NCBI GenBank assembly: GCA_964486935.1 | Contig: CAZAPG010000055.1 | Span: forward strand, 1-51,284 | Length of the DNA: 51,284 nucleotides | From: CAZAPG01 sp964486935 | GTDB taxonomy: Bacteria; Chloroflexota; Anaerolineae; 4572-78; J111 | Direction of reading: 5' to 3' | Part shown: positions 38,912 to 46,788 of the stretch, piece after piece | Position numbering within the stretch: position 1 is the stretch's first letter | Layout of the letters: each line of letters opens with the position of its first letter | The notes under the pieces: model-generated | The model's database searches: none | What the model was told of the DNA's origin: nothing | What the model saw: the letters and a program-made list of their open reading frames with translations, nothing else | Made by a program: the position numbers and the translations under genes

Positions 38912-41374
38912 CTATGCGCGAGCCTGGGCCGCGGGACTGCGGCCGGTAATGCGGCGGAAAAAGGCATCAAATTCGCCTTGCTGCCAGGAGACCAGAATGG
39001 GCACGGCGTTGAAGATGGAGGAGTAGGTGCCGCTGACAATACCAATCAAAATGGTGGTAACAAACTGGTCGATGGTTGCGCCGCCATAGGCCAGCAAAGC
39101 AATTACCACAAAAATGGTACTGAGCGATGTAACCACACTCCGGTTGAGCGTTTCCAGCAGGCTGCGGTTGCAGACTACTTCAAACGGTTCGCCGCGGTAG
39201 CGGGGCAGGTTCTCGCGGAGGCGGTCAAATACGATGATGGTATCATGAACTGAGTAGCCGATGACCGTCAGGATGGCGGTCAGGAACAGGGCGTCCACTT
39301 CCCAGCCAAACAGGATGCCAAACACGGCAAAAATACCGGCCGTTACCAGAATGTCGTGCAGCATGGCCACGATGGCGGCAATACCGTATCGGAAAGCATT
39401 GGGCACAGAGCGGAAGGCCCAAATGAGGAAAAGCAGAATGGCCAGCGCGGCGGCCAGCACCGCGTATGTTCCGGCCTGGGTAACTTCCTGGCCAATGGTT
39501 GGCCCAACCGAGTCGAACCTGAGTTCGGTGAAGTTGCCCAGTTGACTTTGCAACCGCTCCTGAATGGCGGCCTTGGCCTGGTCGTCTAAAAATTTTGAGC
39601 GAATCAGAATGGTTTCCTGGCCCAGTTGTTGGGCGGTGGTTACGGTGGTGTCTTTAAAGTCGGTGCCGCCGTATGAGAAATTTGTAAATATTTGCCGAAC
39701 CTGGGCCGGTTGAACCGGCTGTTCAAACTGTAGCTCCATCAGCGAGCCGCTGGTAAAGTCGATGCTGAGTTTGAGCGGTGTGCCAAATTGGGCAGTGGCG
39801 ACAGCCATTGCGCCCAGGCCCAACACAATGGTGATAACCGAGAAAATGTAATATACCTTGCGTTTGCCCACAATATCGAGCAGCCAGGCGGCCAGTTTGG
39901 GCGGGGCTTTGGCGTCTTTATCAAGATTAAAGCCGGTCAGCGCGGTGTTGTCTTTTAGCCCTTCGCCGGTCAGGCCGTACATAAAGCGTAGCAGCGTGCG
40001 GGTAACGGTAATGGCCGTAAAAATGTTGGTGACAACCCCCAGAGCCAGGGTAATGGCAAAGCCCTTAACAATGCTGGCCCCAAAGTTTGAACCAAACCAA
40101 AAGAGAATAGCGCAGGTAATCAGCGTGCTGATGGCCGAATCTCTAATAGAGGGCCAGGAGCGGGTAAAACCCAGCTCCAGGGCAAGTTTTAGGCTGCGAC
40201 CGGCCCGTAGCTCCTCCTTCATGCGCTCAAACACCAAAATGTTGGCGTCTACCGCCATCCCCACCGATAAGATAAAGCCGGTGATGGCCGGCAACGTGAG
40301 CGTTACCGGAATAATTTTATACAGCCCAAAGTTGAGCAGGCCATACACAACCAGGGCCAGCGCGGCCATAAAACCGGGCAGCCGGTAGTAAACAATCATA
40401 AACAGCAGCACAATAATCAGGCCGATGGTTCCGGCGCGGATACTTTTTTGCACCGAGTCTTGCCCCAACGTTGGCCCCACCGAGCGGTTTTCGACCACCT
40501 TTAAGGGCACGGGCAGCGCGCCGTAGCGTAATTGAATGGCCAGGGCGCGTCCCTCCTCCAGGCTATCGTTGCCCAGCGAGATAACGCCATTGTTATCAAT
40601 TCTGGCATTAACTACCGGGCAGGAAAGCACCACTTTATCAATAGCAATGCACAGAAAGCTACCAATATTATTGCCGGTGTACTGGCCAAACTTTTCGCCG
40701 CCATTGGAGGTAAGGCTAAAATTGATTTCAACCACGCGGCTGTTTGGGTTTAAGCCGGCGTTTGATACGGCGGCCAAATCGCTACCGGTGATAATAGTTT
40801 CATAAACCCGGCTCGTGGCCTCGGGAGCGCCTTCTTCAGCAGCGCTCTGGGGCGACTCCTCTTCGGCGGAACCGGCGTCGCCAAACGAGGTTCTAATTTC
40901 TGTACCTTCGGGGATGGGAACGCTGCCGGCATCGACAAATTCCAGCAGGCCGGTCTCGCGAATGGTGCGGATGGCCAGTTCGGGGTCTGAGATGCCGGGC
41001 AGTTCTACAATGATGCGGTTATCTCCCTGAAGCTGCACCAGCGGTTCGGTTACGCCCAGGCCATTAACCCGGTTGTCAACAATAATACGGGCGGCCTCCA
41101 TTGAACCTTCTTGAAGTTGCTGGCCTTCCGGCAAATCGGCTTCCATTACTACTTGCAGGCCGCCTTGCAAGTCAAGCCCTTGATGTATTTTGATGCTGCG
41201 CTCCTGGCTGCCTTGCCACGGGAGCAACAGCGTCCACCAGGGAGCGGGTTCCTGCGCGGCGGTTTCGCCGGATTCAATGGGGTAAACATAATCAAGCGTG
41301 ACACTATTAATCCACGCCAAAATGGCGGTAAGGAGTAAAATGCCAATTAAAATACTAATATTACGACGATCCAT
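38912..41374 (-). CDS. secDF: SecDF fusion, protein-translocation accessory subunit
   Basis: 820 residues; SecD and SecF are joined in one chain of about twelve TM helices. SecD part: N-terminal TM, periplasmic domain with GLDLQGGLQVVMEAD and IIVELPGISDPE, then TM bundle with GFILSVGMAVDANILVFERMKEELRAG. SecF part, from ~500: SIDFTSGSLMELQF, then ILTVIGYSVHDTIIVFDRLREN. It uses the proton (or sodium) gradient to help pull exported proteins from SecYEG. Start is ATG 41374 with AAAGGT 8 nt upstream; a TTG at 41383 abuts that site. It serves the large exported proteins nearby as well as general export. Confidence 0.95.
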   Translation of the reverse strand: MDRRNISILIGILLLTAILAWINSVTLDYVYPIESGETAAQEPAPWWTLLLPWQGSQERSIKIHQGLDLQGGLQVVMEADLPEGQQLQEGSMEAARIIVDNRVNGLGVTEPLVQLQGDNRIIVELPGISDPELAIRTIRETGLLEFVDAGSVPIPEGTEIRTSFGDAGSAEEESPQSAAEEGAPEATSRVYETIITGSDLAAVSNAGLNPNSRVVEINFSLTSNGGEKFGQYTGNNIGSFLCIAIDKVVLSCPVVNARIDNNGVISLGNDSLEEGRALAIQLRYGALPVPLKVVENRSVGPTLGQDSVQKSIRAGTIGLIIVLLFMIVYYRLPGFMAALALVVYGLLNFGLYKIIPVTLTLPAITGFILSVGMAVDANILVFERMKEELRAGRSLKLALELGFTRSWPSIRDSAISTLITCAILFWFGSNFGASIVKGFAITLALGVVTNIFTAITVTRTLLRFMYGLTGEGLKDNTALTGFNLDKDAKAPPKLAAWLLDIVGKRKVYYIFSVITIVLGLGAMAVATAQFGTPLKLSIDFTSGSLMELQFEQPVQPAQVRQIFTNFSYGGTDFKDTTVTTAQQLGQETILIRSKFLDDQAKAAIQERLQSQLGNFTELRFDSVGPTIGQEVTQAGTYAVLAAALAILLFLIWAFRSVPNAFRYGIAAIVAMLHDILVTAGIFAVFGILFGWEVDALFLTAILTVIGYSVHDTIIVFDRLRENLPRYRGEPFEVVCNRSLLETLNRSVVTSLSTIFVVIALLAYGGATIDQFVTTILIGIVSGTYSSIFNAVPILVSWQQGEFDAFFRRITGRSPAAQARA

Positions 41375-41444
41375 AACAGTCAACCTTTGTTGATTTTTGT
41401 AAGAATTTGACGGCCCTGGCAGCCATCGTTGCGCAAACGGAATG

Positions 41445-41474
41445 ATTATAATCCTGGCCGAGTGGGGATGTCAA
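41445..41474 (-). promoter_or_regulatory. Consensus promoter of secDF
   Basis: On the minus strand TTGACA (41474-41469), 18-bp spacer, TATAAT (41450-41445). Leader is about 65 nt. Confidence 0.85.
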
Positions 41475-41602
41475 ATGCTGCCAGAAGCACAATGGATTAG
41501 TATAGCACAGGTCAGCTAGGACAAAAAATCCCCGCTTATGGGCGCGAGGAATTTGAAGAATGTATGACAGCCCCAAGGAGACAGTAACGCGAATGAAAAC
41601 CT

Positions 41603-41630
41603 GGAGTGTCAAAATGCGCTTTGACACTCC
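41603..41630. repeat. Short hairpin repeat (TGTCAAA family), copy 2
   Basis: A perfect 11-bp stem, GGAGTGTCAAA (41603-41613) and TTTGACACTCC (41620-41630), with a 6-nt loop. It lies just downstream of the matrixin gene (minus strand), where it could act as a weak terminator. Related to 34236-34255. Confidence 0.55.
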
Positions 41631-41649
41631 GCCGCCTAATGTGGCTTTT

Positions 41650-43287
41650 TTAGAAATTCTTGGTCAGCAAGGGTAGATATTGTAATTTTAACCCGACAGT
41701 TACTGTATTTGGGTTTAGCGCGCCGGTGATGCCCTGGGTTGAGGTAACGGTAGCGGCATTAATAAGCCGGTCGCCATCGGTGATGGGGACCGCAACCGTT
41801 ACCCAAAACGACACATCTGCCGACGAGCCGCTGTTGATAGAGAGATTGTTCCAAACAATGTTGTTGCCATCAAAGGAGTCGCCGCCGGATTGGTAGGTGG
41901 TGCTATTGGGCACGGTGCTGGTAATAGTAACGCCGGTTGTATCCAGGCCGGTATTGTTTTGTACTGTCAGGGTGTAGGTGATGCCAGAGGTGTTTGCCTG
42001 TACCGGAAAAGGGTCGGTGGTGGTGGATACATTGAAAACAGCGGCCTGTAGCGTAAATTGCAGGTTGTATAGTTGAATATCGTCGGTGGTGTTGCCAAAG
42101 ACGCGAATGTATTTAACGCCGGCTGCCCCCAGCCCAATATTGCTGAGGCTTTCGGCCACGCCGGCGGGGTTGGCATTGGCGGTAGCTAACACCGTGCTTC
42201 CGTCGGAGTCGATAATTTGAAAATTAAGGTTGTGTATGGCCGCCGAGTTGATGGTGGGGCCAGATGTGTTGCAGGCGCCGGTAAGAAGATTTTGATCCCA
42301 ATCCTGGTAAGTAGTGCCGGTGGGGGTAACAGAAATGTTGATGATGGTGGGAGCATTGATGGCGAATTGGTACCAGTCGGTATCGCTGTTATCATCAATG
42401 CTAACCCCCTGAATAGTTACAGGGGTCAGGTAGGCAGGGGTTCCCAGGTTTGACGCTCTGGCAGCTACATCGTTATCTGCGCCAATGAGTTCGTAACGGT
42501 CGCCGTAGTGGCGCTGCACGGCCCGAATGTCATCGTGCTGTAGCCCCTTAAAAGCGGTTGTAACAAACGGCTCCATCAATTTGGTCTGGTTAACCGGGCA
42601 AACGTGCTCAAGCCCGGCGCCATGCCCGTGCTCGTGAGAAATAACGTTGTGAAAGGCGGTGCTCAGGCTGGCCGAGTCGTAGAAACTGTCGGGTGAGTCG
42701 ATTTTCATATCGCCGTTGCTGGGGAAAAAATTAAAGGCCAAAATGCCAGAATTGCCATCGATGGTGCAGCCGCCAATGCGAATATCGCCTCGCACACCTG
42801 GCACGCCCGCCGAGTTGGGCCACGGTGCGCCGTCGTCATTGGGTTCAAATACGTACTCGTTGCCCGTTTTCGAAGCCCAATCGGCAAAGACATTGGCAAT
42901 CTCATTTTGCCAATTGCCCGCGCCGTAATTGGCATTCATATCGGCAATAAGGGTGCTGTTGCAGGCGGTATCATTGCTAAATATTTTAGGCATTGCTGTG
43001 CCATCGGGGATAATGCTCCAGGTGAGGGTCAGGGCGTCGCCCTGATTGGCTCCGCCATCGCCGGTGGCCGTTGCGGCGGGGTCCCAGTGAGGGGCCAGGT
43101 TGTAGGCAGCGCCAAGCTGTCCAAACATCTCATTATAAATATCTTCCAGATAATCTGGAGGGGTGTCGGGGGTAAAGATAAAGTTGAGGGCTTCTCCGCC
43201 GTTGGCGTTGAGAGTAGAAGCGCGGTTAAATAGTAAAAAGCATAAAAGCAGAGCCAGAAGCGCAATATGCCCAAAATATTGTTTCAT
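41650..43287 (-). CDS. Secreted matrixin-like metalloprotease
   Basis: 545 residues. The signal peptide is about 1-29 (MKQYFGHIALLALLLCFLLF...). The metzincin zinc site is H218-EHGHGAGLEH228, matching HExxHxxGxxH, with a later LMEP as probable Met-turn and DIRAVQRHYG at the end of the catalytic domain, as in matrixins. A PPC-like beta domain (about 310-420) and a DUF11-type repeat (about 430-530) follow, and the chain ends LQYLPLLTKNF. The start is ATG 43287; a 46-codon longer frame has no signal peptide at its front. Export via SecDF is expected. The shared tail with the subtilase (3376-7839) suggests common surface handling. Confidence 0.88.
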   Translation of the reverse strand: MKQYFGHIALLALLLCFLLFNRASTLNANGGEALNFIFTPDTPPDYLEDIYNEMFGQLGAAYNLAPHWDPAATATGDGGANQGDALTLTWSIIPDGTAMPKIFSNDTACNSTLIADMNANYGAGNWQNEIANVFADWASKTGNEYVFEPNDDGAPWPNSAGVPGVRGDIRIGGCTIDGNSGILAFNFFPSNGDMKIDSPDSFYDSASLSTAFHNVISHEHGHGAGLEHVCPVNQTKLMEPFVTTAFKGLQHDDIRAVQRHYGDRYELIGADNDVAARASNLGTPAYLTPVTIQGVSIDDNSDTDWYQFAINAPTIINISVTPTGTTYQDWDQNLLTGACNTSGPTINSAAIHNLNFQIIDSDGSTVLATANANPAGVAESLSNIGLGAAGVKYIRVFGNTTDDIQLYNLQFTLQAAVFNVSTTTDPFPVQANTSGITYTLTVQNNTGLDTTGVTITSTVPNSTTYQSGGDSFDGNNIVWNNLSINSGSSADVSFWVTVAVPITDGDRLINAATVTSTQGITGALNPNTVTVGLKLQYLPLLTKNF

Positions 43288-43426
43288 CTGTTGAGGTCTC
43301 GGAGAGTGTGTTTCGGATAGATTTAGACTGGGTTTAGCATACTCCAGAACTCTACCATATGGCAAGAGACAAAAGTCGCGCGAGCGCGGGTCAAAGGTAC
43401 TGGTTAAGACTTTCCCCAAAGTCACT

Positions 43427-43461
43427 AAAAAAGGCTGCGTATTTTAGTTTAACACGCAGCC
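43427..43461 (-). terminator. Rho-independent terminator of the selenoprotein gene
   Basis: Stem GGCTGCGT (43433-43440) / ACGCAGCC (43454-43461); on the minus strand it is followed by six T (43432-43427). It lies 19 nt past the selenoprotein stop. Confidence 0.85.
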
Positions 43462-43480
43462 AATTTTTTTTACAAAAAGT

Positions 43481-43726
43481 TTAATTGGCTTTGGCTTTAA
43501 CCAGTTTATAAACCTCGCCCGGTTCGGCGTGGCGGCCCAGGGTTTTTTTAGAAAATAGCAGTTGGCCGTTAACGGTCACTTCAAACTTGCCGCCGGTGGC
43601 GGGGATGAGCTTAAGCGCTTCGATTTGCGCTTCAAGTTCTTTATCCTCGCACAGTTCGTTGACCAGACTCACGGCCCGGCCGGTGTAGTTTCAGGTGCGG
43701 CAATATTCTATCGAGATAGTTAGCAT
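43481..43726 (-). CDS. SelW/Rdx-family selenoprotein with in-frame UGA (Sec12)
   Basis: Reading from ATG 43726 gives MLTISIEYCRTU, where U is the TGA at 43693-43691, then NYTGRAVSLVNEL and a normal C-terminal Rdx domain (LIPATGGKFEVTVNGQLLFSKKTLGRHAEPGEV), 81 residues in all. C9-R-T-U12 is the CxxU redox motif of SelW-like thioredoxin-fold proteins. A strong AAGGAG lies 8-9 nt before this ATG, while the frame that begins after the TGA has no ribosome-binding site and would lack the active site. Immediately after the UGA a GC-rich segment (CACCGGCC / GGGCCGTG) can form a small hairpin, as bacterial SECIS elements do. Selenocysteine use needs selA-selD elsewhere, not in this window. Function: thiol redox, partner unknown. 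Confidence 0.85.
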
Positions 43727-43749
43727 GAAAAAAGCTCCTTTATTAAATT

Positions 43750-43857
43750 GAGAGTTCTTGGAAAGTAGTCAAACCACCTTAAGATACGCAATACGTTACA
43801 TATTGTGTGTTCCGTTAAATATAAATTTTGATGACGAAGGATTTTCCGAGAACTCCC
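43750..43857 (-). repeat. Structured repeat family 1, copy 2 (108 bp)
   Basis: Terminal arms GAGAGTTCTTGGAAA (43750-43764) and TTTCCGAGAACTCCC (43843-43857); inner stem ACGCAATACG (43786-43795) with CATATTGTGT (43799-43808). Same orientation as copy 1 and also between minus-strand genes, here 6 nt past lgt and 23 nt before the selenoprotein start. Confidence 0.8.
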
Positions 43858-43863
43858 CAATTG

Positions 43864-44793
43864 TTATCTTTTGGCCGGCCGGCGGCGCTGCGTTTGGGTG
43901 GTGGGGTGGGTTTGAGGGCGGGTGGCCAGTTCTGGCCGGCGGCGACGGTAAACAAACAGGCCAACGCCCACCAAAATTAACAAAATGCTGACAATTTGGG
44001 CCGTGGGGATACCGCCCAACGTCCAGGCATCGGGCCGCAGCGACTCAACCAGCAGGCGTCCAACCGGATACCAGATTAAGTAGAGCGAGAGCAAATCGCC
44101 ATCCAAAAGTTTATCGGCATATTTGCGGCCAAGCCACATCAGCAAAGCAAAGCCTATCACATTCCAGACGGATTCATAAAAAAAGACCGGATGAAACAGG
44201 GTGGTATCCAACGGAAAGGCGGTTAAATCATTATAGGGGGGAATACGCTGGTTTGGATTGGTAATTAAAATTCCCCAGGGCAGAGTTGTCGGCGGGCCGT
44301 ATAACTCTTGGTTAACATAGTTGCCCCAGCGGCCAATGGCCTGCGCCAGCAGCATACCGGGGGCTAAAATATCCAGCCAGCGCCACACGATTAATTTATG
44401 GCGATGCGTGTAAATAATTACGGCCAAAATTCCGCCAAGCAGCGCCCCATAGATACCGATGCCGCCTTCCCAGATGAGCAGAGCGGTTGGAAAAGGCACA
44501 GCCGCGCCAAAAATAGTTAAATTTGTAAAGGGCTGCTCGATAAAGTAGTAATTAAACCCCCGGCTTGCCCCGGCCGGCGACGAGAGCACGTGGTACAAGC
44601 GCGCTCCCAAAATGCCCAGTATTAAGACCCATATCAGCAGGTTCCAAACGTGGTCCGGGTCTTCTCGTTTGCGTTGGGCTTCAATGGTGGCAATATACGC
44701 CGCTGCCAGAACGCCGGCCACAATTAGCAGGCCATACCAGCGAATGGCAAACGGCCCAAATTGAAATAATATTGGATCGATAGGGGATGGCAT
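43864..44793 (-). CDS. lgt: Lgt: prolipoprotein diacylglyceryl transferase
   Basis: 309 residues, seven or so TM helices. Family motifs are IRWYGLLIVAGVL, GGIGIYGALLGG, the Lgt signature GRWGNYVNQELYG and FHPVFFYESVWN. It moves diacylglycerol from phosphatidylglycerol to the lipobox cysteine of lipoproteins, e.g. C22 of the fused binding protein in this window. The C-terminus has a basic, Thr/Arg-rich tail (about 285-309). An extended -10 promoter lies ~130 nt upstream with a hairpin in the leader. Confidence 0.95.
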   Translation of the reverse strand: MPSPIDPILFQFGPFAIRWYGLLIVAGVLAAAYIATIEAQRKREDPDHVWNLLIWVLILGILGARLYHVLSSPAGASRGFNYYFIEQPFTNLTIFGAAVPFPTALLIWEGGIGIYGALLGGILAVIIYTHRHKLIVWRWLDILAPGMLLAQAIGRWGNYVNQELYGPPTTLPWGILITNPNQRIPPYNDLTAFPLDTTLFHPVFFYESVWNVIGFALLMWLGRKYADKLLDGDLLSLYLIWYPVGRLLVESLRPDAWTLGGIPTAQIVSILLILVGVGLFVYRRRRPELATRPQTHPTTQTQRRRPAKR

Positions 44794-44855
44794 ATCTTCT
44801 CCTTGTAATTATTGCCAGGTTGACAATAGATGCGCCTGGTTTTTAGAGCTAAAAC

Positions 44856-44882
44856 GCCGGGGAGTAAACCTGTTTCCCCGGC
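44856..44882 (-). other. GC-rich hairpin in the lgt leader
   Basis: GCCGGGGA (44856-44863) pairs with TCCCCGGC (44875-44882); on the minus strand it is followed by G and four T. It is between the predicted lgt promoter and the gene, so it could be a weak attenuator. Confidence 0.45.
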
Positions 44883-44918
44883 CTTGTTTTAATCTAAACA
44901 GACCCCCAAAGGGATTGT

Positions 44919-44927
44919 ATTATAACA
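44919..44927 (-). promoter_or_regulatory. Extended -10 promoter of lgt
   Basis: On the minus strand TGT then TATAAT (44924-44919); no consensus -35. Confidence 0.5.
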
Positions 44928-45496
44928 CATCTTTTATTACAAAAAGATACACCAGTCATTGAATTGGCAGACCTGTTAAGCAGTTGAGTCTATTCTGCTA
45001 CCAACCCGCCCCAGGCATTGAAGGCCACAATGCCCCCGGCGCCGAGGCCAAAACGCCGGGCCATTAGGCAGGTGGTGATAACCATCCCCAGGAGGCCGCG
45101 CCCGTGAAACGGGTACTTTGGGGCTGAAATCGACCCAAAGGTATTAAACGCGCCTCCCCCTTGGCGTTTTGGCCCGCGCCCAGGGCTTGGGGGATGGATT
45201 TTAACACCATCTGTTTAACGCGGAACGTTCCGACAGAACCGGCGATGACCGCGCCCATCATCAAAAGCGGCGATGCGATATCACACCATCAAACGTGGCG
45301 ATGTTGGCCACGTTGGCCACCACCATCAAAAATGGTGGTATCAGCTGTGTTTTCTCGTTTGTCGTTTCCCGTTTCCCGTTTCCCGGAAAAAGGCGCGGAA
45401 CGGTATAGGCTGAATCTTCAAAACCGGCTGACCCAATGAGCGTGTGGGCAAATGGACGTTTGAGCAAATGAGGGGTGAAGCGTGACTCGCCGGCGC
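44928..45496. other. Gene-poor border region between chromosome genes and the mobile element
   Basis: No supportable gene. Several short inverted repeats occur (AACGTGGC / GCCACGTT near 45293-45320; CCACCAT / ATGGTGG near 45321-45339) and a 7-bp tandem repeat GTTTCCC x3 at 45364-45384. Short open frames lack ribosome-binding sites and family similarity. The left end of the mobile element, with any attachment site, probably lies here, but no duplicated core can be seen because the other end is outside the window. Confidence 0.4.
45364..45384. repeat. Tandem repeat GTTTCCC x3
   Basis: Three exact head-to-tail copies of a 7-bp unit (45364, 45371, 45378). No function visible. Confidence 0.6.
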
Positions 45497-45599
45497 GTCA
45501 CAGTTGGCTGTGACCGTCCTGGCCGCGTCACAGCAATTGCGCCGTGACGCATCGAGCGACACGGCGCGGGCTGGTGTGACGTAGCCGGGCTACGTCACA
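45497..45599. repeat. Cluster of three GTCAC/GTGAC hairpins
   Basis: Hairpin 1: GTCACAG (45497-45503) / CTGTGAC (45508-45514). Hairpin 2: GCGTCAC (45525-45531) / GTGACGC (45544-45550). Hairpin 3: TGTGACGTAGC (45575-45585) / GCTACGTCACA (45589-45599), perfect. All are built on the same GTCAC word, which suggests repeated protein-binding sites near the element's left end. Confidence 0.6.
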
Positions 45600-45647
45600 A
45601 ATGAATTTTGGGGGAAGGGCCAAAAACTTCCGTAACGAAAATTCTTT

Positions 45648-45656
45648 TGGTAAAAT
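45648..45656 (+). promoter_or_regulatory. Extended -10 promoter for the candidate small RNA
   Basis: TGG then TAAAAT (45651-45656). Transcription would start near 45663, the first base before the structured region. Confidence 0.5.
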
Positions 45657-45662
45657 AAAAGA

Positions 45663-45775
45663 AAAGCCCGGTTGGGAGTCCGGGCTAATTACCTGGCAGG
45701 TGAGGCAGCACCTACCAAGCTGAAATTATTTTAGCCTTTAAGTGCTGCCGCGTCAACCGGGCGGCATTTTTTATT
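45663..45775 (+). ncRNA. Candidate structured RNA or attenuating leader (~112 nt)
   Basis: It begins at the predicted transcription start and ends in TTTTTT (45767-45772). Three competing pairings are visible. (a) AGCCCGG (45665-45671) with CCGGGCT (45680-45686). (b) A long-range pair GCCCGGTTG (45666-45674) with CAACCGGGC (45754-45762), enclosing GGCAGCAC (45704-45711) with GTGCTGCC (45742-45749). (c) The terminator stem GCCGC (45747-45751) with GCGGC (45761-45765). Fold (c) excludes (b), as in attenuators. The next gene starts 24 nt after the T-run. On the minus strand pairing (a) is followed by a T-rich tract, so it could also end a transcript from the right. It matches no RNA family I know. 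Confidence 0.5.
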
Positions 45776-45798
45776 GCAAAATTTAGGGGGTTGGGTAG

Positions 45799-46353
45799 AT
45801 GAAACTGTTAGCACATTGGTTAATGATTTTTGTTGCTGTAGGCGCGGTTATTTTTGCCATTTCAAAAAGTTTATGGTCACTCAAGTTTTGGTTTGGGGTT
45901 GTGGTGGGAGGCGCTATTGCGTCTTATAAATGGAATAACGACGTATATGCAACCCTGCGCGGCGCTCCCCCAAAAACCATAAGGGAAGCACTTTTCCTTA
46001 ACAGAATAAAACATGGCCGTGTGCTCCGGCAATGGAAACAGAAACCTTTAGGGAAGGTTACTACTAAAAAGTATATGAAATTAGAAGCCATTGAAAATGA
46101 GTATTTGAAAAGATATGGGGAGGAACCCACAGCAGAAACAATTGCCGAGGTATGGGGGCAACAACACGTTACCGAAGAGCAGATAGAAAAGTTCAGGAGA
46201 GAATTTAAGCAGAAACTTAATAGATGGCCTACGGATGATGAGATATTCAAGAAGTTTAATGACCAAATATCGTTAGAAACAATCTATGATTATAAGAGAG
46301 CCAGGCGCACCGGCCAGTTGGAAAAGTCAAAACGTTACCATCAACTGAATTAG
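45799..46353 (+). CDS. Small membrane protein of the mobile element, unknown function
   Basis: 184 residues. Two closely spaced hydrophobic segments (about 6-23 and 29-44) anchor the N-terminus. The remaining ~140 residues are highly charged and helical (VTEEQIEKFRREFKQKLNRWPTDDEIFKKFNDQ). No family recognised. AGGGGG lies 8 nt before the ATG. It follows the candidate structured RNA, which may control it, and is closed by a terminator at 46376-46408. Accessory membrane proteins of this size are usual in conjugative elements, but no function is claimed. Confidence 0.7.
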   Translation: MKLLAHWLMIFVAVGAVIFAISKSLWSLKFWFGVVVGGAIASYKWNNDVYATLRGAPPKTIREALFLNRIKHGRVLRQWKQKPLGKVTTKKYMKLEAIENEYLKRYGEEPTAETIAEVWGQQHVTEEQIEKFRREFKQKLNRWPTDDEIFKKFNDQISLETIYDYKRARRTGQLEKSKRYHQLN

Positions 46354-46375
46354 GCTTATCTGGCCTAACACCATC

Positions 46376-46408
46376 AAAAATAGGGCTACAGTGTGGCCCT
46401 ATTTTTTT
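46376..46408 (+). terminator. Rho-independent terminator
   Basis: AAAAATAGGGC (from 46376) pairs with GCCCTATTTTT and ends in a seven-T run (46402-46408). It closes the membrane-protein transcript. Confidence 0.85.
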
Positions 46409-46412
46409 GTTC

Positions 46413-46442
46413 AAAAAAAATTGACAGATGTCAATTTTTTTT
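46413..46442. promoter_or_regulatory. Perfect 30-bp palindrome (operator candidate)
   Basis: Eight A, TTGACA, GA, TGTCAA, eight T (46413-46442); a second TTGACA starts at 46442. No good -10 at 17-18 bp was found. It is about 60 nt upstream of a gene with ribbon-helix-helix-like sequence, so autoregulation is possible. Confidence 0.45.
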
Positions 46443-46500
46443 TGACAGTGCATTTCCGGGGGATTTTTGGGAAAATGGTTTCAAAAAGGAGGTGATTTCT

Positions 46501-46788
46501 ATGAAACCGCTACAGAAGCTCTATGGCCCCGGCGTTGCGAACGTCAATGTGCGGCTGACGTTCTATGATAAAGTTGTTTTGGCTCATTTGTGCCGTTCGT
46601 GGGGCGTGAAGCCGCCCGATATTTTCAGAATGTTCTTACGACACAATGGGCGCAAGCTAGAAAGCCAAGGCAAACTCAAACGCACACTTGAAAATGGCCG
46701 GTTCAGATGGAAACTGGAGTCGGAGGGAAACCATCCCCAGGATGTAGAACCCCCCGCCACCCAGGAGGTGCATCATGAAGCGACGTAG
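46501..46788 (+). CDS. Small protein with ribbon-helix-helix-like N-terminus
   Basis: 95 residues. ANVNVRLTFYDKVVLAHLCRSWGVKPPDIFRMFLRHNGRK has the strand-helix-helix pattern of RHH DNA-binding proteins; the rest is hydrophilic. The ribosome-binding site AAGGAGGTGAT (46486-46496) is excellent, which sets the start at 46501 rather than the upstream in-frame codon at 46393. It overlaps the next gene by 14 nt. It may be the regulator of its own palindromic upstream region; that is inference. Confidence 0.7.
   Translation: MKPLQKLYGPGVANVNVRLTFYDKVVLAHLCRSWGVKPPDIFRMFLRHNGRKLESQGKLKRTLENGRFRWKLESEGNHPQDVEPPATQEVHHEAT

Noticed and set aside
41650..43425. Longer form of the matrixin gene starting at 43425
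   Set aside because: The extra 46 codons carry no signal peptide; the clear signal sequence begins at the ATG at 43287.
44956..45005. tRNA-like string (TTGAATTGGCAGACC...CTGCTACCA) as an integration site
   Set aside because: No acceptor, anticodon and T-arm set can be folded and no GGTTCRANYCC T-loop is present; only a chance resemblance to a D-arm can be claimed.
45064..45264. 66-codon minus-strand frame in the border region before the mobile element
   Set aside because: No ribosome-binding site, no family similarity, and simple proline/glycine-rich composition; treated as non-coding.
45740..45775. T-box antiterminator (AAGTGCTGCCGCG resembles the T-box consensus)
   Set aside because: The tRNA-binding UGGN bulge is missing, there is no specifier hairpin, and the next gene is not related to amino acids.
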